64,000 bases of DNA, from NCBI RefSeq assembly GCF_009828055.1, contig NZ_WTYB01000003.1, positions 213,642-277,641 of the forward strand, written 5' to 3'. The stretch comes from Erythrobacter ramosus. GTDB taxonomy: Bacteria > Pseudomonadota > Alphaproteobacteria > Sphingomonadales > Sphingomonadaceae. Made by a program: the position numbers and the translations under genes. The notes below the pieces were generated by a model that searched no databases, was not told the origin of the DNA, and worked only from the letters and a program-made list of their open reading frames with translations. This document shows, piece after piece, positions 16,803 to 27,526 of the stretch (within the stretch, counting starts at the first letter, position 1; each line of letters opens with the position of its first letter).

Positions 16803-18292
16803 TGAACATGCCCATCGCTCACCCGATGCTGCATCAATGGCCGGTTACGGCCCGCGACACGCTGCCGCTTGCCCTGTGGAGCGCGGCCGAAATCGAAGCG
16901 GCCACCGGCGGCATTGCCAGCCATGACTTTCAGGCCGCAGGCGTCGAGATGGACTCCCGCGATGTGAAGCCGGGCGATCTGTTCGTGGCCTTGAAAGGCG
17001 ATGCCATGGACGGCCACCGCTTTATCGAGGCGGCCTTCGCCAAGGGCGCGGTTGCTGCGATTGTCGACCGTCCGGTCGATGTTCCTCACGTAATCGTCAA
17101 GGATACCACCGCCGCGCTTCACGCGCTCGCCCACGCTGCGCGCGACCGCGCGATTGAGGCGGTGCGGATCGGGATCACCGGATCGGTCGGCAAGACCGGC
17201 GTGAAGGAAGCGATCTTCGCATGCCTCGACCGCGCCAGCCGCGGCGCGGCGCATCGGTCGGTGCGCTCATACAACAACCATGTTGGCGTTCCGCTCAGCC
17301 TTGCGCGAATGCCCGCGCGGGCCAAGTTCGGCGTGTTTGAGATGGGCATGAACCACCAGGGCGAAATCGCCCCGCTCTCCGCCCATGCCCGCCCCCACGT
17401 CGCGCTGATCACCACCATCGCGCCCGCGCATATCGAAAACCTCGGTAGCCTTGAGGCTATCGCGGACGAGAAAGCGCAGATCTTCACGGGCCTCGTCCCC
17501 GGCGGTGTGGCGATCATTCCGGCGGATAGCGAATTTGCTGATCGCATGATCGGCCATGCCAAGGCTTGCGGTGCCCTTGTCGTCACCTTCGGGCGCGCCA
17601 AGACTGCCGATGTCCGCCTGCTCGACGCGATCCCGGCGGCGGGTGGCGGCTCGCTCGTCACCGCTGATCTGGGCGACCGGCGCATTTGCTACACAATCGC
17701 CGAACCGGGCGAGCATTGGATCGTCAATTCGCTGGGCGTCATGGCCGCCGTGCGCGCCGCTGGCGGCGATCTCGCGAGCGCGGGTCTGGCGCTGGCCGAG
17801 ATGGGCGGTCTGAAGGGTCGGGGCGCACGCCACACCATCGCGGCGCGCGGCGGCACGGCGCTGCTGATCGACGAAAGCTACAACGCCAACCCCGCTTCCA
17901 TGCGCGCGACCCTCAAGGCGCTCAGCCAAACGCCTGCCACCCGCCGGATCGCGGTGCTCGGCAGCATGAAGGAGCTCGGCGACTTTGCCGACCGCTTCCA
18001 CCGCCAGCTGGCCGAGCCGATTGTCGAGGCTGGCGTCTCCCACGTGATCCTGGTTGGCGACGAGATGCGCGCCCTTGCAGACGAGTTGGGGAAAGCCACC
18101 GCCGCAATGCTTGGCAACAGCGTCACCTTCGCCCATTGCGAAGGGCCTGCCGAGGCTATCGCTGCGCTCGGGCAATTCGGTCTTGCGCAAGGCGATGCGG
18201 TGCTGGTCAAGGGGTCCAATTCGGTTGGTCTTGGAAGACTGGTGTCGCATCTTACCGAGACTGCCCGTGCACCAGGCGCAACCGGAGGCTGA
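16802..18292 (+). CDS. murF: UDP-MurNAc-pentapeptide synthetase MurF
   Basis: Adds D-Ala-D-Ala to the UDP-MurNAc-tripeptide, completing the cytoplasmic stem peptide. In this 496-residue protein the P-loop reads GITGSVGKTG (124-133), a small variation of the usual GKTT. EMGMNHQGEI, TIAPAHIENLGS and DESYNANPASM are further Mur-ligase signatures. The start is the ATG at 16802 in the TGATG overlap with murE. A 22-base gap separates it from mraY, one of the few gaps in the cluster. Confidence 0.96.
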   Translation: MNMPIAHPMLHQWPVTARDTLPLALWSAAEIEAATGGIASHDFQAAGVEMDSRDVKPGDLFVALKGDAMDGHRFIEAAFAKGAVAAIVDRPVDVPHVIVKDTTAALHALAHAARDRAIEAVRIGITGSVGKTGVKEAIFACLDRASRGAAHRSVRSYNNHVGVPLSLARMPARAKFGVFEMGMNHQGEIAPLSAHARPHVALITTIAPAHIENLGSLEAIADEKAQIFTGLVPGGVAIIPADSEFADRMIGHAKACGALVVTFGRAKTADVRLLDAIPAAGGGSLVTADLGDRRICYTIAEPGEHWIVNSLGVMAAVRAAGGDLASAGLALAEMGGLKGRGARHTIAARGGTALLIDESYNANPASMRATLKALSQTPATRRIAVLGSMKELGDFADRFHRQLAEPIVEAGVSHVILVGDEMRALADELGKATAAMLGNSVTFAHCEGPAEAIAALGQFGLAQGDAVLVKGSNSVGLGRLVSHLTETARAPGATGG

Positions 18293-18314
18293 GGCCGAGC
18301 CAAGGGACGACTGA

Positions 18315-19385
18315 ATGCTATATCTGCTTGCCGAGTGGCTTGGCTTCGAGGGCATCCTCAATCTGGTTCGTTACCAGAGCTTTCGTGCGGGCGCGACGCT
18401 GATGACAGCGCTGGTGATCGGCCTGATCATCGGGCCGCGTTTCATCAACCTGCTGCGCGTGCGGCAGGGCAAAGGCCAACCGATCCGCGAAGACGGCCCA
18501 CAATCGCACCTCGCCAAGCGCGGGACGCCGACAATGGGGGGCTTGATGATCCTCACCTCGCTGACAGCGGCGCTGTTGCTGTGGATGGACCTGTCGAGCC
18601 CGTTCGTGTGGGCCTGCTTGGCGGTCACCATCGGCTTCGGGATCATCGGCTTCCTTGATGATTACGACAAGGTATCCAAGAACAGCCACGCAGGCGTTCC
18701 GGCGCGGGTGCGCCTGCTGGGTGAGTTTGTGGTAGCAGGGTTGGCGAGTTGGCTGATCGTCAGCCAGATCAACACCAACCTCTACCTGCCGTTCCTGACC
18801 GGGGTGAGCATTCCGCTGGGGCCGGCCTATTACGTGTTCGCGGCCTTTGTCATCGTGGGCGCGGGCAATGCGGTGAACCTGACTGATGGGCTGGATGGCC
18901 TCGCGATCATGCCGGTGATCATTGCCAGCGGCACCTTTGCGATCATCGCCTATCTGGTGGGGCGCGCGGATTTCTCCACCTATCTCGGCATCCCGCACGT
19001 GCCGGGTGCGGGCGAGCTGGCGATCTTCTGCGCGGCGATCATGGGGGCGGGGCTCGCCTTCCTGTGGTTCAATGCGCCCCCTGCAGCGGTGTTCATGGGC
19101 GATACCGGTTCACTGGCACTGGGCGGTGCGCTGGGCGCGATTGCGGTCGCTTCGCACCATGAGGTCGTGCTGGCGATTGTCGGCGGGCTGTTCGTGCTCG
19201 AAGCCGTCAGCGTGATTGTGCAGGTGTTCTGGTTCAAGCGCACCGGACGGCGGGTGTTCAAGATGGCCCCGATCCACCACCATTTCGAGCAATTGGGCTG
19301 GAGCGAGAGCAAGGTCGTGATCCGGTTCTGGATCATCGCCATCGTGTTGGCGCTGATCGGCCTTTCGACGCTGAAGCTGCGGTAG
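18315..19385 (+). CDS. mraY: Phospho-MurNAc-pentapeptide translocase MraY
   Basis: Membrane enzyme that transfers phospho-MurNAc-pentapeptide to undecaprenyl phosphate, making lipid I. This 356-residue polytopic protein matches the usual size of about 360 with roughly ten helices. The catalytic and Mg-binding signatures [29 protein letters not shown] and [10 protein letters not shown] are all intact. Confidence 0.97.
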   Translation: MLYLLAEWLGFEGILNLVRYQSFRAGATLMTALVIGLIIGPRFINLLRVRQGKGQPIREDGPQSHLAKRGTPTMGGLMILTSLTAALLLWMDLSSPFVWACLAVTIGFGIIGFLDDYDKVSKNSHAGVPARVRLLGEFVVAGLASWLIVSQINTNLYLPFLTGVSIPLGPAYYVFAAFVIVGAGNAVNLTDGLDGLAIMPVIIASGTFAIIAYLVGRADFSTYLGIPHVPGAGELAIFCAAIMGAGLAFLWFNAPPAAVFMGDTGSLALGGALGAIAVASHHEVVLAIVGGLFVLEAVSVIVQVFWFKRTGRRVFKMAPIHHHFEQLGWSESKVVIRFWIIAIVLALIGLSTLKLR

Positions 19386-19397
19386 GGCGCCGCGCGG

Positions 19398-20768
19398 ATG
19401 ATCACCTCCCCCGCCTTTGCCGGTAAGCGTTACGCGGTGCTCGGCCTCGCGCGCTCGGGCGCCGCGGCGGCTGAGGCTTTGATCGCGAGCGGGGCGGAAG
19501 TGATCGGTTGGGACCGACAGGACGTTGCACGTGAACCCTTCGTGGGCCGTTGCCGCCTGATCGACCCGCTGGAGCTGGACCTCACCGGCTTTGCGGGCGT
19601 GGTCGTCTCGCCCGGTGTGCCGCTGAACTCACACCCCATCGCTCCGCATGTGTGGCAATATGGCTTGCCGGTTATCGGTGATATCGAGCTGTTTGCCGCC
19701 GCGCGGCCGCACCTGCCCCCGCACCGCGTGGTCGGCATCACTGGCACCAACGGCAAGTCGACCACCACCGCGCTGACCCACCACATCCTCGAAAGCGCTG
19801 GTGTGCCAGCTGTGATGGGCGGCAATATCGGCGACCCGATCTTAGGACAGGACCCGCTGCCCGAAGGCGGGGTCTATGTGCTCGAACTGTCGAGCTTCCA
19901 GATTGACCTCACTTTCACGCTCGATTGCGACATTGCCGCGCTGACGAACATCACGCCCGATCACCTCGACCGCTACGCCAGCTTTGAAGCCTACGCCGCA
20001 TCCAAGGAACGCCTGTTCGAGATGCAGCAGACCGGCACGGCGCTGATCTGCGACGAGGATGAACCTACCCGTGCCATCGCTGACCGGCTGGCCGCTGGGG
20101 GCAAGCCGCTGGTGCGGATCAAGACGGCCGATCTGGAGGCAGCGGGACTGGCAGAGGGCCGCTCGCCCTCGCTGGCCGGGCCGCATAATGCCCAGAACGC
20201 CGCCGTTGCGGTTGCGATCTGCCGCCAGCTGGGGCTGACCGATACGCAGATCGCCCACGGTCTTGCGACCTATCGCGGCCTTCCGCACCGGATGGAGCGC
20301 GTGTGCGAGGTGGACGGCGTTATCTATATCAACGACAGCAAGGCGACCAACGCCGCTTCGGCTGCCCCGGCGCTTGCCGCGTTCCCGCCTGACCCGGCCA
20401 TCAATGACGGCGCGCCGCGCATCCACTGGATCGTCGGCGGATTGCCCAAGGAAGATGGGCTGGGCGCCTGCGCCGACCATCTTGGCAATGTCGCGGCTGC
20501 CTATACCGTGGGTGAGGCCGGGCCGATGTTTGCCGATCTGCTCGAAGGGCAGGTGTTGACCCACCGCTGTGAGCTGATCAGCGAAGCCGTGCGCCGCGCG
20601 GCCGAAGCAGCGCGTCCGGGCGAGGTGGTGCTGCTCTCACCCGCTTGCGCCAGTTACGATCAGTTCCGCGATTACGAGAAGCGCGGCACCCACTTCCGCC
20701 AGATGGTCGGGGTCATCACCGGTTGTGACGCCGGGGACGACGCCGCAAGCCGGAGCATTCTGCCATGA
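19398..20768 (+). CDS. murD: UDP-MurNAc-L-alanine--D-glutamate ligase MurD
   Basis: Adds D-glutamate to UDP-MurNAc-L-Ala. This 456-residue protein has an N-terminal Rossmann-like domain (VLGLARSGAAAAEAL), the P-loop GITGTNGKSTTTAL near residue 113, NITPDHLDRY in the central domain and INDSKATN at the start of the C-terminal domain. The ligase-specific LSPACASYDQF is seen near the end. Its stop overlaps the ftsW start. Confidence 0.96.
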   Translation: MITSPAFAGKRYAVLGLARSGAAAAEALIASGAEVIGWDRQDVAREPFVGRCRLIDPLELDLTGFAGVVVSPGVPLNSHPIAPHVWQYGLPVIGDIELFAAARPHLPPHRVVGITGTNGKSTTTALTHHILESAGVPAVMGGNIGDPILGQDPLPEGGVYVLELSSFQIDLTFTLDCDIAALTNITPDHLDRYASFEAYAASKERLFEMQQTGTALICDEDEPTRAIADRLAAGGKPLVRIKTADLEAAGLAEGRSPSLAGPHNAQNAAVAVAICRQLGLTDTQIAHGLATYRGLPHRMERVCEVDGVIYINDSKATNAASAAPALAAFPPDPAINDGAPRIHWIVGGLPKEDGLGACADHLGNVAAAYTVGEAGPMFADLLEGQVLTHRCELISEAVRRAAEAARPGEVVLLSPACASYDQFRDYEKRGTHFRQMVGVITGCDAGDDAASRSILP

Positions 20769-21994
20769 CGGCACCGGCCTATACCTCTGCCCCACGCGGC
20801 GCCGGCAATTTTCTCCCCCCCGTCCCTGTGCAGCGCCGCTGGCGTGATGCCCTGCGCATCTGGTGGCGCGAAGTCGACAAAGTGCTGCTGCTGCTGATCG
20901 GCCTGTTGATGGCGATCGGCATCGTCGCGGTCGCTGCGGCCTCGCCTGCCAGCGCCGACCAGCTCTCCACCGCGAAAGAGCGCGTGGCCGATTTCATGTT
21001 CTTCAAGCGGCACATCGTGTTTCAACTGATGGGGCTGACGCTGATGATCGGCCTGTCGTTCCTCAACCGCGATCAGGCCCGGCGGCTCGGTATTCTGGTG
21101 GGTGCGGTCATGCTGGCGCTGTTGTTCGTGGTTCCGATCATCGGCGAGGAAAAGAACGGTGCCAAGCGCTGGATCAATGTCGGCATGAGCCTTCAGCCGT
21201 CCGAGTTCCTCAAGCCCGGCTTTGCGATCATCTGCGCCTGGATCCTCAGCTGGCGCCTGCGCGATCCGGGCCTCCCGGTGGTGTGGTATGTCACCGGGCT
21301 GATGGGGTTGATTGCGGGCCTCTTGATGCTGCAACCCAACCTTGGCGATGCGATCCTGTTCGGCGGGATCTGGCTGGTGATGGTGCTGCTGGCGGGTGTC
21401 GCATGGCAGCGCATTGCCGGGCTGATCGGCGCAGGCGTGGGCGCGCTCGGGCTGGCCTATGTGTTCTATGACAATGCCCGCCATCGCATTGACGGGTTTC
21501 TGGGCGGCGGCACGGCCTTCGATCAGGTCGACCTCGCCCAACGCACCATCACGGCGGGCGGCTGGACCGGCACCGGCCTGTGGCTTGGCGTAAGGAAGAT
21601 GAACCTGCCCGAGGCGCATACCGATTACATTTTCTCGGTCATTGGCGAGGAGTTCGGGCTGATCACCTGCGGGCTGATCGTGCTGCTCTATTGCGCGCTG
21701 GTGCTGCGAGTGTTGGTGCGGCTGGTGGGCGAGGACAATCTGTTTGCGCTGCTGGCCGCCACCGGCCTCATCACGCAATTCGGCGGGCAAGCCTTCATCA
21801 ACATGCTGGTGAACCTCAAACTGTTTCCCTCGAAGGGCATGACTTTGCCGCTGATCTCCTATGGCGGTTCATCGACACTGGCGGTGTGCTTCACGCTTGG
21901 GCTATTGCTGGCGATCACCCGGCGCAATCCGTTCCTCGCTCGTGAGGGCGGCAGTTTGCGCGATCTGATCGAACGCAAGGATCCCAGCTCATGA
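20765..21994 (+). CDS. ftsW: Septal peptidoglycan polymerase FtsW
   Basis: SEDS-family glycosyltransferase that polymerises lipid II at the septum together with FtsI. It is a 409-residue polytopic protein. The family signatures KRWINVGMSLQPSEFLKP, the LPEAHTDYIFSVIGEEFG region and FPSKGMTLPLISYGGSS are visible. A cytoplasmic N-terminus of about 40 residues precedes the first helix. ATGA-type overlaps occur on both sides. Confidence 0.96.
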   Translation: MTAPAYTSAPRGAGNFLPPVPVQRRWRDALRIWWREVDKVLLLLIGLLMAIGIVAVAAASPASADQLSTAKERVADFMFFKRHIVFQLMGLTLMIGLSFLNRDQARRLGILVGAVMLALLFVVPIIGEEKNGAKRWINVGMSLQPSEFLKPGFAIICAWILSWRLRDPGLPVVWYVTGLMGLIAGLLMLQPNLGDAILFGGIWLVMVLLAGVAWQRIAGLIGAGVGALGLAYVFYDNARHRIDGFLGGGTAFDQVDLAQRTITAGGWTGTGLWLGVRKMNLPEAHTDYIFSVIGEEFGLITCGLIVLLYCALVLRVLVRLVGEDNLFALLAATGLITQFGGQAFINMLVNLKLFPSKGMTLPLISYGGSSTLAVCFTLGLLLAITRRNPFLAREGGSLRDLIERKDPSS

Positions 21995-23226
21995 CCAGCC
22001 ATACCCCAACCGGCGCTTCTCGCCATTATGTGCTGGCCGCAGGCGGCACCGGCGGGCACCTGATCCCGGCCTTTGCGCTGGCGGCAGAACTGCACGCGCG
22101 GGGTCATCACGTTGCGCTGATCACCGATGAACGCGGCGCGGCGATCCCCGGCAAGCCGGATTTCCTCACCGCCCATGTCCTGCCCGCCGGGCGCTTCGGC
22201 AAGAACCCGCTGGGCTGGCCCGCCGGGATCAGCGCGGTGCTGGAAGGCCGCGCGATGGCGCTGCGGTTGTTTGAGGCCTTTGCACCGTCTGCCATCGTCG
22301 GCTTCGGCGGCTACCCCGCGCTCCCTGCGCTGCTGGCGGCGACTGCGGCCAAGCTGCCGAGCATCGTCCATGAACAGAACGCGGTGCTGGGGCGGGTGAA
22401 CCGCCTGCTGGCAGGCCGGGTGGACGCGATTGCGACCTCCTACGACAAGGTCGACCGCCTGAAGCCCAAGCACGCCCACAAGGTGCGCCTGACCGGCAAT
22501 CCGGTACGCGCCGAGGTTCTGGCCCTGCGCGACAAGGACTTCCCGGCCTTTACCGACGAAAGCCTGCTGCGCATTCTAGTGACCGGCGGATCCCAGGGCG
22601 CACGGGTGCTTTCGGAGGTGGTGCCTGATGGCCTCGCCATGCTGCCGCCTGCACTGCGCCAGCGCTTGCAGGTGACTCAGCAATGCCGTGCCGAGGATCT
22701 GGAGACGGTGCGGGCGCGCTATGCCAATCATGATATTCCGGCCGAACTTGGGACCTATTTTGAAGATATGCATGAACGGCTGGCCGACGCGCACCTGTTC
22801 ATCGGCCGCGCGGGCGCTTCGACCATTGCCGAGCTGACCGCAGTGGGCCGTCCGGCGATCCTCGTCCCGCTGCCGATAGCGACGGATGATCACCAGGCGG
22901 TCAATACTCGCGAGATGGTGAAGGCCGGCGGCGCCCGGATGATCCGGCAGGATGCGTTCCAGCCCAAGGAGCTGGCAAAGCAGATTCAGGCGATGGCGAT
23001 GAACCCCGCCAGCCTCGCCAACGCCGCGCATTGCGCCTTCAATTGCGGGCGGCCCGATGCGGCGAATGACCTCGCTGACCTTGTCGAGAGCATGAGCGGG
23101 ATCGATCTGATGGACGTGATCCGCATCGGCGAAGGTGCGCACCGCGCAGCGCAAGCCACTACCCGCCCGCATGCCGCGACCCGCAAGGCGGCCAAGGACG
23201 CCGTCAATCATGGGTCAGACGCATGA
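21991..23226 (+). CDS. murG: UDP-GlcNAc--lipid I GlcNAc transferase MurG
   Basis: Converts lipid I to lipid II on the cytoplasmic face of the inner membrane. The 411-residue protein has the N-terminal glycine loop [12 protein letters not shown] (about residues 13-24), the conserved [14 protein letters not shown] and the donor-site region [24 protein letters not shown]. About 40 extra C-terminal residues, rich in alanine and basic residues, extend beyond the E. coli enzyme. Confidence 0.96.
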   Translation: MTSHTPTGASRHYVLAAGGTGGHLIPAFALAAELHARGHHVALITDERGAAIPGKPDFLTAHVLPAGRFGKNPLGWPAGISAVLEGRAMALRLFEAFAPSAIVGFGGYPALPALLAATAAKLPSIVHEQNAVLGRVNRLLAGRVDAIATSYDKVDRLKPKHAHKVRLTGNPVRAEVLALRDKDFPAFTDESLLRILVTGGSQGARVLSEVVPDGLAMLPPALRQRLQVTQQCRAEDLETVRARYANHDIPAELGTYFEDMHERLADAHLFIGRAGASTIAELTAVGRPAILVPLPIATDDHQAVNTREMVKAGGARMIRQDAFQPKELAKQIQAMAMNPASLANAAHCAFNCGRPDAANDLADLVESMSGIDLMDVIRIGEGAHRAAQATTRPHAATRKAAKDAVNHGSDA

Positions 23227-24668
23227 AGGGCGTCGGCACTGATATTGGCACGATCCACTTTGTCGGCATCGGCGGGATCGGCATGTCCGGCATTGCCGAG
23301 GTGATGCGCAACCTAGGCTACACTGTCCAAGGTTCCGACATTTCCGAAGGCCCCAGCGTTGAGCGCCTGCGCGCGCGCGGGATCACGGTGCATATCGGCC
23401 ACGCCAAGGAGAATGTGGAGGGCGTGGCGGTCGTCGTCACCTCCACCGCCGTGCGTCGTACCAACCCCGAAGTCGCCGCCGCCTTGGAAGCCCGCATACC
23501 TGTGGTGCGCCGCGCCGAGATGTTAGCCGAGCTGATGCGGCTCAAATCCACCGTCGCGGTGGCAGGCACGCACGGCAAGACCACGACAACCAGCATGATC
23601 GCCACGCTGCTCGATGCAGGCGGGGTTGATCCGACCGTCATTAACGGCGGCATCATCGAACAATATGGCTCGAACGCCCGGCTCGGCGATTCCGACTGGA
23701 TGGTGGTTGAAGCGGACGAGAGCGATGGCAGCTTCCTGCGCCTCGACGGGACGATCGCAGTTGTTACGAACATCGACCCCGAACACCTTGATCACTACGG
23801 CGATTTCGACGGAGTGAAGCGGGCGTTCGTGGAGTTCATCCACAACGTCCCCTTCTACGGCGCGGCGGTGCTGTGCGTGGATCACCCCGAAGTGCAGGCG
23901 GTGATCGGCCAGGTGCGCGATCGCAAGGTCGTGACTTATGGCTTCTCGCTGCAAGCCGACATCTGCGGCGTGAATATCCGCAGCCTCGACGGCGGCAACA
24001 GCTTCGATGTGATCGTGCGCCAGCGTGGGCCCAAGGAGAGCCGCGAGGATCGCCGGATCGAAGGCGTGCACCTGCCAATGCCGGGCCGCCACAATGTCCA
24101 GAACGCGCTCGCCGCGATTGCCGTGGCGATTGAGATGGGCTGTTCGGACGAGGTGATCCGCACCGGCTTTGCGCGCTTCGGGGGCGTGCGGCGGCGGTTC
24201 ACCAAGGTCGGCTCCGTCGCGGTGGACGGCGGCGCGGTGACGGTGATTGACGATTACGCCCACCACCCGGTCGAAATCCGCGCCGTACTCAGCGCCGCGC
24301 GCGAGGCTGTGGCGGGGACCAGTGGCCGCGTCATCGCGGTTGCCCAGCCGCATCGCTATTCGCGCCTCAATGATCTGATGGACGCCTTCCAGTCCTGCTT
24401 TGACGATGCCGATATCGCCTATGTCGCCCCAGTCTATCCGGCGGGCGAGGAGCCGCTGCCGGGGGTCGATCACACCGCGTTGGTCGCCGGCATGAAGGCG
24501 CGCGGGCATCGTGCGGCACGCGAAATCGCCGGGGCGGACGCCTTGGCCGAGACACTGGCAGGTGAAATCCAACCGGGCGACATGGTCGTGTGCCTTGGCG
24601 CGGGCGACATCACGCGCTGGGCGGCGGGCCTCGCGCCTGCCATCACCGCCAAGCGGGATGCGGCATGA
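23223..24668 (+). CDS. murC: UDP-MurNAc--L-alanine ligase MurC
   Basis: First Mur ligase, which adds L-alanine to UDP-MurNAc. In this 481-residue protein the N-terminal [17 protein letters not shown] binds the UDP part. The P-loop [12 protein letters not shown] is near residue 113, and [19 protein letters not shown] and [12 protein letters not shown] follow. It overlaps murG and murB by four bases each. Confidence 0.97.
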   Translation: MKGVGTDIGTIHFVGIGGIGMSGIAEVMRNLGYTVQGSDISEGPSVERLRARGITVHIGHAKENVEGVAVVVTSTAVRRTNPEVAAALEARIPVVRRAEMLAELMRLKSTVAVAGTHGKTTTTSMIATLLDAGGVDPTVINGGIIEQYGSNARLGDSDWMVVEADESDGSFLRLDGTIAVVTNIDPEHLDHYGDFDGVKRAFVEFIHNVPFYGAAVLCVDHPEVQAVIGQVRDRKVVTYGFSLQADICGVNIRSLDGGNSFDVIVRQRGPKESREDRRIEGVHLPMPGRHNVQNALAAIAVAIEMGCSDEVIRTGFARFGGVRRRFTKVGSVAVDGGAVTVIDDYAHHPVEIRAVLSAAREAVAGTSGRVIAVAQPHRYSRLNDLMDAFQSCFDDADIAYVAPVYPAGEEPLPGVDHTALVAGMKARGHRAAREIAGADALAETLAGEIQPGDMVVCLGAGDITRWAAGLAPAITAKRDAA

Positions 24669-25630
24669 ACCAGCCGGGCGACAGCTACGAATATGATAAC
24701 GGCGCTGCCCCTACCTGCGCAGTCGAAGGCGGCGTGTCGGCGCCCGTGCCGCTCGAAGGCATTCGCGGTAAGCTGACCTGCAAGGCCCCGCTTGCACCCT
24801 ATACGTGGTTCAAGACTGGCGGGCCGGCTGACTGGCTGTTCGAACCTGCTGATCTGGACGACCTCAAGACCTTCCTTGAACGGCTCGGCGGGGAAATCCC
24901 GGTCATGGCGCTGGGCCTCGGCTCGAACATGATCGTGCGCGATGGCGGGGTTCCCGGCGTGGTGGTGCGGCTGGGCAAGGCCTTCGCGGGCGTTGCCATC
25001 ACCGGCGAGAATGAAATCACCTGCGGCGGCGGGGCGAGCGGGATTCTGGTCGCCTCGACGGCGCGGGACAATGGCATTGCGGGCGTGGAATTCCTGCGCG
25101 GCATCCCCGGTACCGTCGGCGGTTTCGTGCGGATGAACGGCGGGGCCTACGGGCGCGAGGTGGCCGATGTGCTGCTCGATTGCGCGGTGATCCTGCCCGA
25201 AGGATCCTTCGTGACGCTGACTGCCGCCGAACTCGATTACGGCTACCGCCATTCGGCGCTGCCCGATGGGGCGATTGTCGTTTCAGCGCGGTTCCGCGGT
25301 CACCCCGGCGATCCTGCCGAAATCGGCGCAGAGATGGACCGCATCGCCGCCGCCCGCGAAGCCTCACAACCGCTGCGCACCAAGACCGGCGGATCGACCT
25401 TCAAGAACCCCGAAGGCCACAAGGCCTGGGAGTTGGTCGACCGCGCGGGCTGCCGTGGTCTGACGCTGGGCGGCGCGCAGGTCAGCGAAAAGCACACCAA
25501 TTTCCTCATCAACACCGGCACCGCCACCAGCGCCGACATCGAAGGGCTGGGCGAGATGGTGCGCGATAAGGTTTACGCTGCAACCGGCGTAAGCCTTGAA
25601 TGGGAAATCCAGCGAGTAGGACGTCCGTGA
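24665..25630 (+). CDS. murB: UDP-N-acetylenolpyruvoylglucosamine reductase MurB
   Basis: FAD/NADPH enzyme that reduces UDP-GlcNAc-enolpyruvate to UDP-MurNAc. This 321-residue protein starts at the ATG at 24665, overlapping the murC stop. FAD-binding signatures [15 protein letters not shown] and [12 protein letters not shown] are visible. The conserved arginine lies in YGYRHSAL, and the proton-donor serine sits in [22 protein letters not shown]. An N-terminal extension of about 30 residues precedes the FAD domain. Confidence 0.95.
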   Translation: MNQPGDSYEYDNGAAPTCAVEGGVSAPVPLEGIRGKLTCKAPLAPYTWFKTGGPADWLFEPADLDDLKTFLERLGGEIPVMALGLGSNMIVRDGGVPGVVVRLGKAFAGVAITGENEITCGGGASGILVASTARDNGIAGVEFLRGIPGTVGGFVRMNGGAYGREVADVLLDCAVILPEGSFVTLTAAELDYGYRHSALPDGAIVVSARFRGHPGDPAEIGAEMDRIAAAREASQPLRTKTGGSTFKNPEGHKAWELVDRAGCRGLTLGGAQVSEKHTNFLINTGTATSADIEGLGEMVRDKVYAATGVSLEWEIQRVGRP

Positions 25631-26622
25631 GCCTTCCCAAACCCCTCCACGTTGCAGTCCTGATGGGCGGCTGGGCCAACGAACGCCCCGTCTCGCTGAC
25701 GAGCGGCGCGGGCGTGGCCGATGCGCTGGAAAGCAAGGGCCACCGCGTCACCCGGATCGATATGGGCCGCGACGTTGCGCTGCGGCTCCACGAAGCGAAG
25801 CCCGATGTCGTCTTCAACGCGCTCCACGGCGTTCCGGGCGAGGACGGGACGGTGCAGGGGATGCTCGACCTGATGGGTCTGGCCTACACCCATTCGGGCC
25901 TCGCCACCTCGGTGATCGCGATTGACAAGCAGCTGACCAAGCAGGCGCTGGTGCCCCACGGAATCCCCATGCCCGGCGGGCGAATCGTGACGCGCGAGGA
26001 ACTCTACGAGCGCGACCCGTTGCCGCGCCCCTATGTGCTGAAGCCGGTCAATGAAGGGTCCTCCGTCGGCGTCGCGATTGTCACCACCGAGAGCAATGTC
26101 GGCAACCCGATCAGCCCGGATGCGCGCGGCCCGTGGCAGGAATTCGCCGAACTACTCGCCGAGCCCTTCATCAAGGGCCGTGAACTCACCGCCGCTGTGC
26201 TGGACGGCCCCAATGGCCCACGCGCACTGGGCGTCACCGAACTGGTCGTGGCGAACGGCTTCTACGATTACGAGAACAAGTACACCGCTGGGCGTACCGA
26301 GCACATCTTCCCGGCCAAGCTCCCACCCGAAATCACCGCGCTGTGCGAAGCCTATGCGGTTAGGGCGCATCAGGTGCTCGGTTGCCACGGCACCAGCCGC
26401 ACCGATTTCCGCTGGGATGACGAAGCGGGGGAGGACGGCTTGTTCGTGCTCGAAACCAACACCCAGCCGGGCATGACGCCGCTCAGCCTCGTGCCCGAAC
26501 AAGCGGCCCGTAGCGGCATCCCTTATGCCGATCTGGTCGAGATGCTGGTAGCGGAAGCCCTGCGGGTGCACGCGGCGAAACAGGCAAAGGGGGGCGGCAA
26601 TGGCACAGCAGATCAGGCGTAA
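25627..26622 (+). CDS. ddl: D-alanine--D-alanine ligase
   Basis: ATP-grasp enzyme making the D-Ala-D-Ala dipeptide used by MurF. The GTG at 25627 overlaps the murB TGA and follows AGGA at suitable spacing, giving 331 residues. An ATG at 25600 inside murB would add nine. Motifs include VLMGGWANERPVSLTSG at the N-terminus, NALHGVPGEDGTVQG, KPVNEGSSVGV and VLETNTQPGMTPLSLVPEQA. It overlaps ftsQ by 23 bases. Confidence 0.95.
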   Translation: MSLPKPLHVAVLMGGWANERPVSLTSGAGVADALESKGHRVTRIDMGRDVALRLHEAKPDVVFNALHGVPGEDGTVQGMLDLMGLAYTHSGLATSVIAIDKQLTKQALVPHGIPMPGGRIVTREELYERDPLPRPYVLKPVNEGSSVGVAIVTTESNVGNPISPDARGPWQEFAELLAEPFIKGRELTAAVLDGPNGPRALGVTELVVANGFYDYENKYTAGRTEHIFPAKLPPEITALCEAYAVRAHQVLGCHGTSRTDFRWDDEAGEDGLFVLETNTQPGMTPLSLVPEQAARSGIPYADLVEMLVAEALRVHAAKQAKGGGNGTADQA

Positions 26623-27526
26623 CGGCACCACCGGGGTCCGCCGTGCAGCCAAGTCGCAGAGCCGCAGCCAGACCGCCCGCCGCGCGCGGGGGCAGGCGAG
26701 CGGTATTCTCGACAAGGCGATGGGCGTGCTGCCTTTCACCGAGGAACAGTGGAGCCGCATCTGGCTCTCCATGATTATCGGCACGGGCGTCGGGATCGCT
26801 TTCGTGATCGCCAGTCTGGCTGGTGTGCCCGCGTTGGCGCAGGCACAGGTGGCGCGGATTGCCGCCGATGCCGGGTTCGAAGTGCGCCATGTGCGTGTCA
26901 CCGGCACCTCGCGGATGGACGAACAGCAGGTCTATGCCCGCGCGCTCGCCACCCGCAATCAGGCGATGCCGGACGTCGACGTGGCCAAGCTGCGCGCGGA
27001 ATTGCGGGCGCTGCCGTGGGTCAAGGACGCGCGCGTCTCGATCCAGCTGCCGCATACGCTGGTGGTCGATATCGTCGAGCGTGAGCCGCACGCGGTGCTC
27101 GAACGGCCGGACCGGCTGATGCTGATTGACGCCACCGGGGTCGAGCTTGAGCCGGTCGCGCCGGAGAAAGCCAAGGGGATGCTGCGGCTCGCCGGGCCGG
27201 GCGCGGGCAAACAGGCGCGCAGCCTCGAAACCCTGCTGGCCGCTGCGCCTGCCTTGGCGCCCAAGGTCGAAGCTGCGGAATGGGTCGGCAACCGCCGCTG
27301 GAACCTCACCTTCCGCACGGGACAATTGCTCGCGCTGCCCGAAGGCGAAGTCGAATCCGCGACCGCGCTGGTCAAGTTTGCGAAGCTCGATGGCCAGAAC
27401 CGGCTGCTCGGCGGCAAGGTGCTGGCCTTCGACATGCGTACGCCGCCGCGCTTGTATCTGCGCCTGCCCGAAGGTGTCGCCGAGCCCAAGGTCGTGGGCG
27501 CGACGGACGAAAGGGAGACCACCTGA
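26600..27526 (+). CDS. ftsQ: Cell division protein FtsQ
   Basis: Bitopic divisome protein that binds FtsB/FtsL and recruits later division proteins. Its 308 residues comprise a long basic cytoplasmic end (about 60 residues rich in R, K and S), a transmembrane helix (WLSMIIGTGVGIAFVIASLAG) and a periplasmic POTRA domain (FEVRHVRVTGTSRMDEQQVYA). The conserved PWVKDARVSIQLPHTLVVDIVEREP follows. Its TGA shares one base with the ftsA start. Confidence 0.94.
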   Translation: MAQQIRRNGTTGVRRAAKSQSRSQTARRARGQASGILDKAMGVLPFTEEQWSRIWLSMIIGTGVGIAFVIASLAGVPALAQAQVARIAADAGFEVRHVRVTGTSRMDEQQVYARALATRNQAMPDVDVAKLRAELRALPWVKDARVSIQLPHTLVVDIVEREPHAVLERPDRLMLIDATGVELEPVAPEKAKGMLRLAGPGAGKQARSLETLLAAAPALAPKVEAAEWVGNRRWNLTFRTGQLLALPEGEVESATALVKFAKLDGQNRLLGGKVLAFDMRTPPRLYLRLPEGVAEPKVVGATDERETT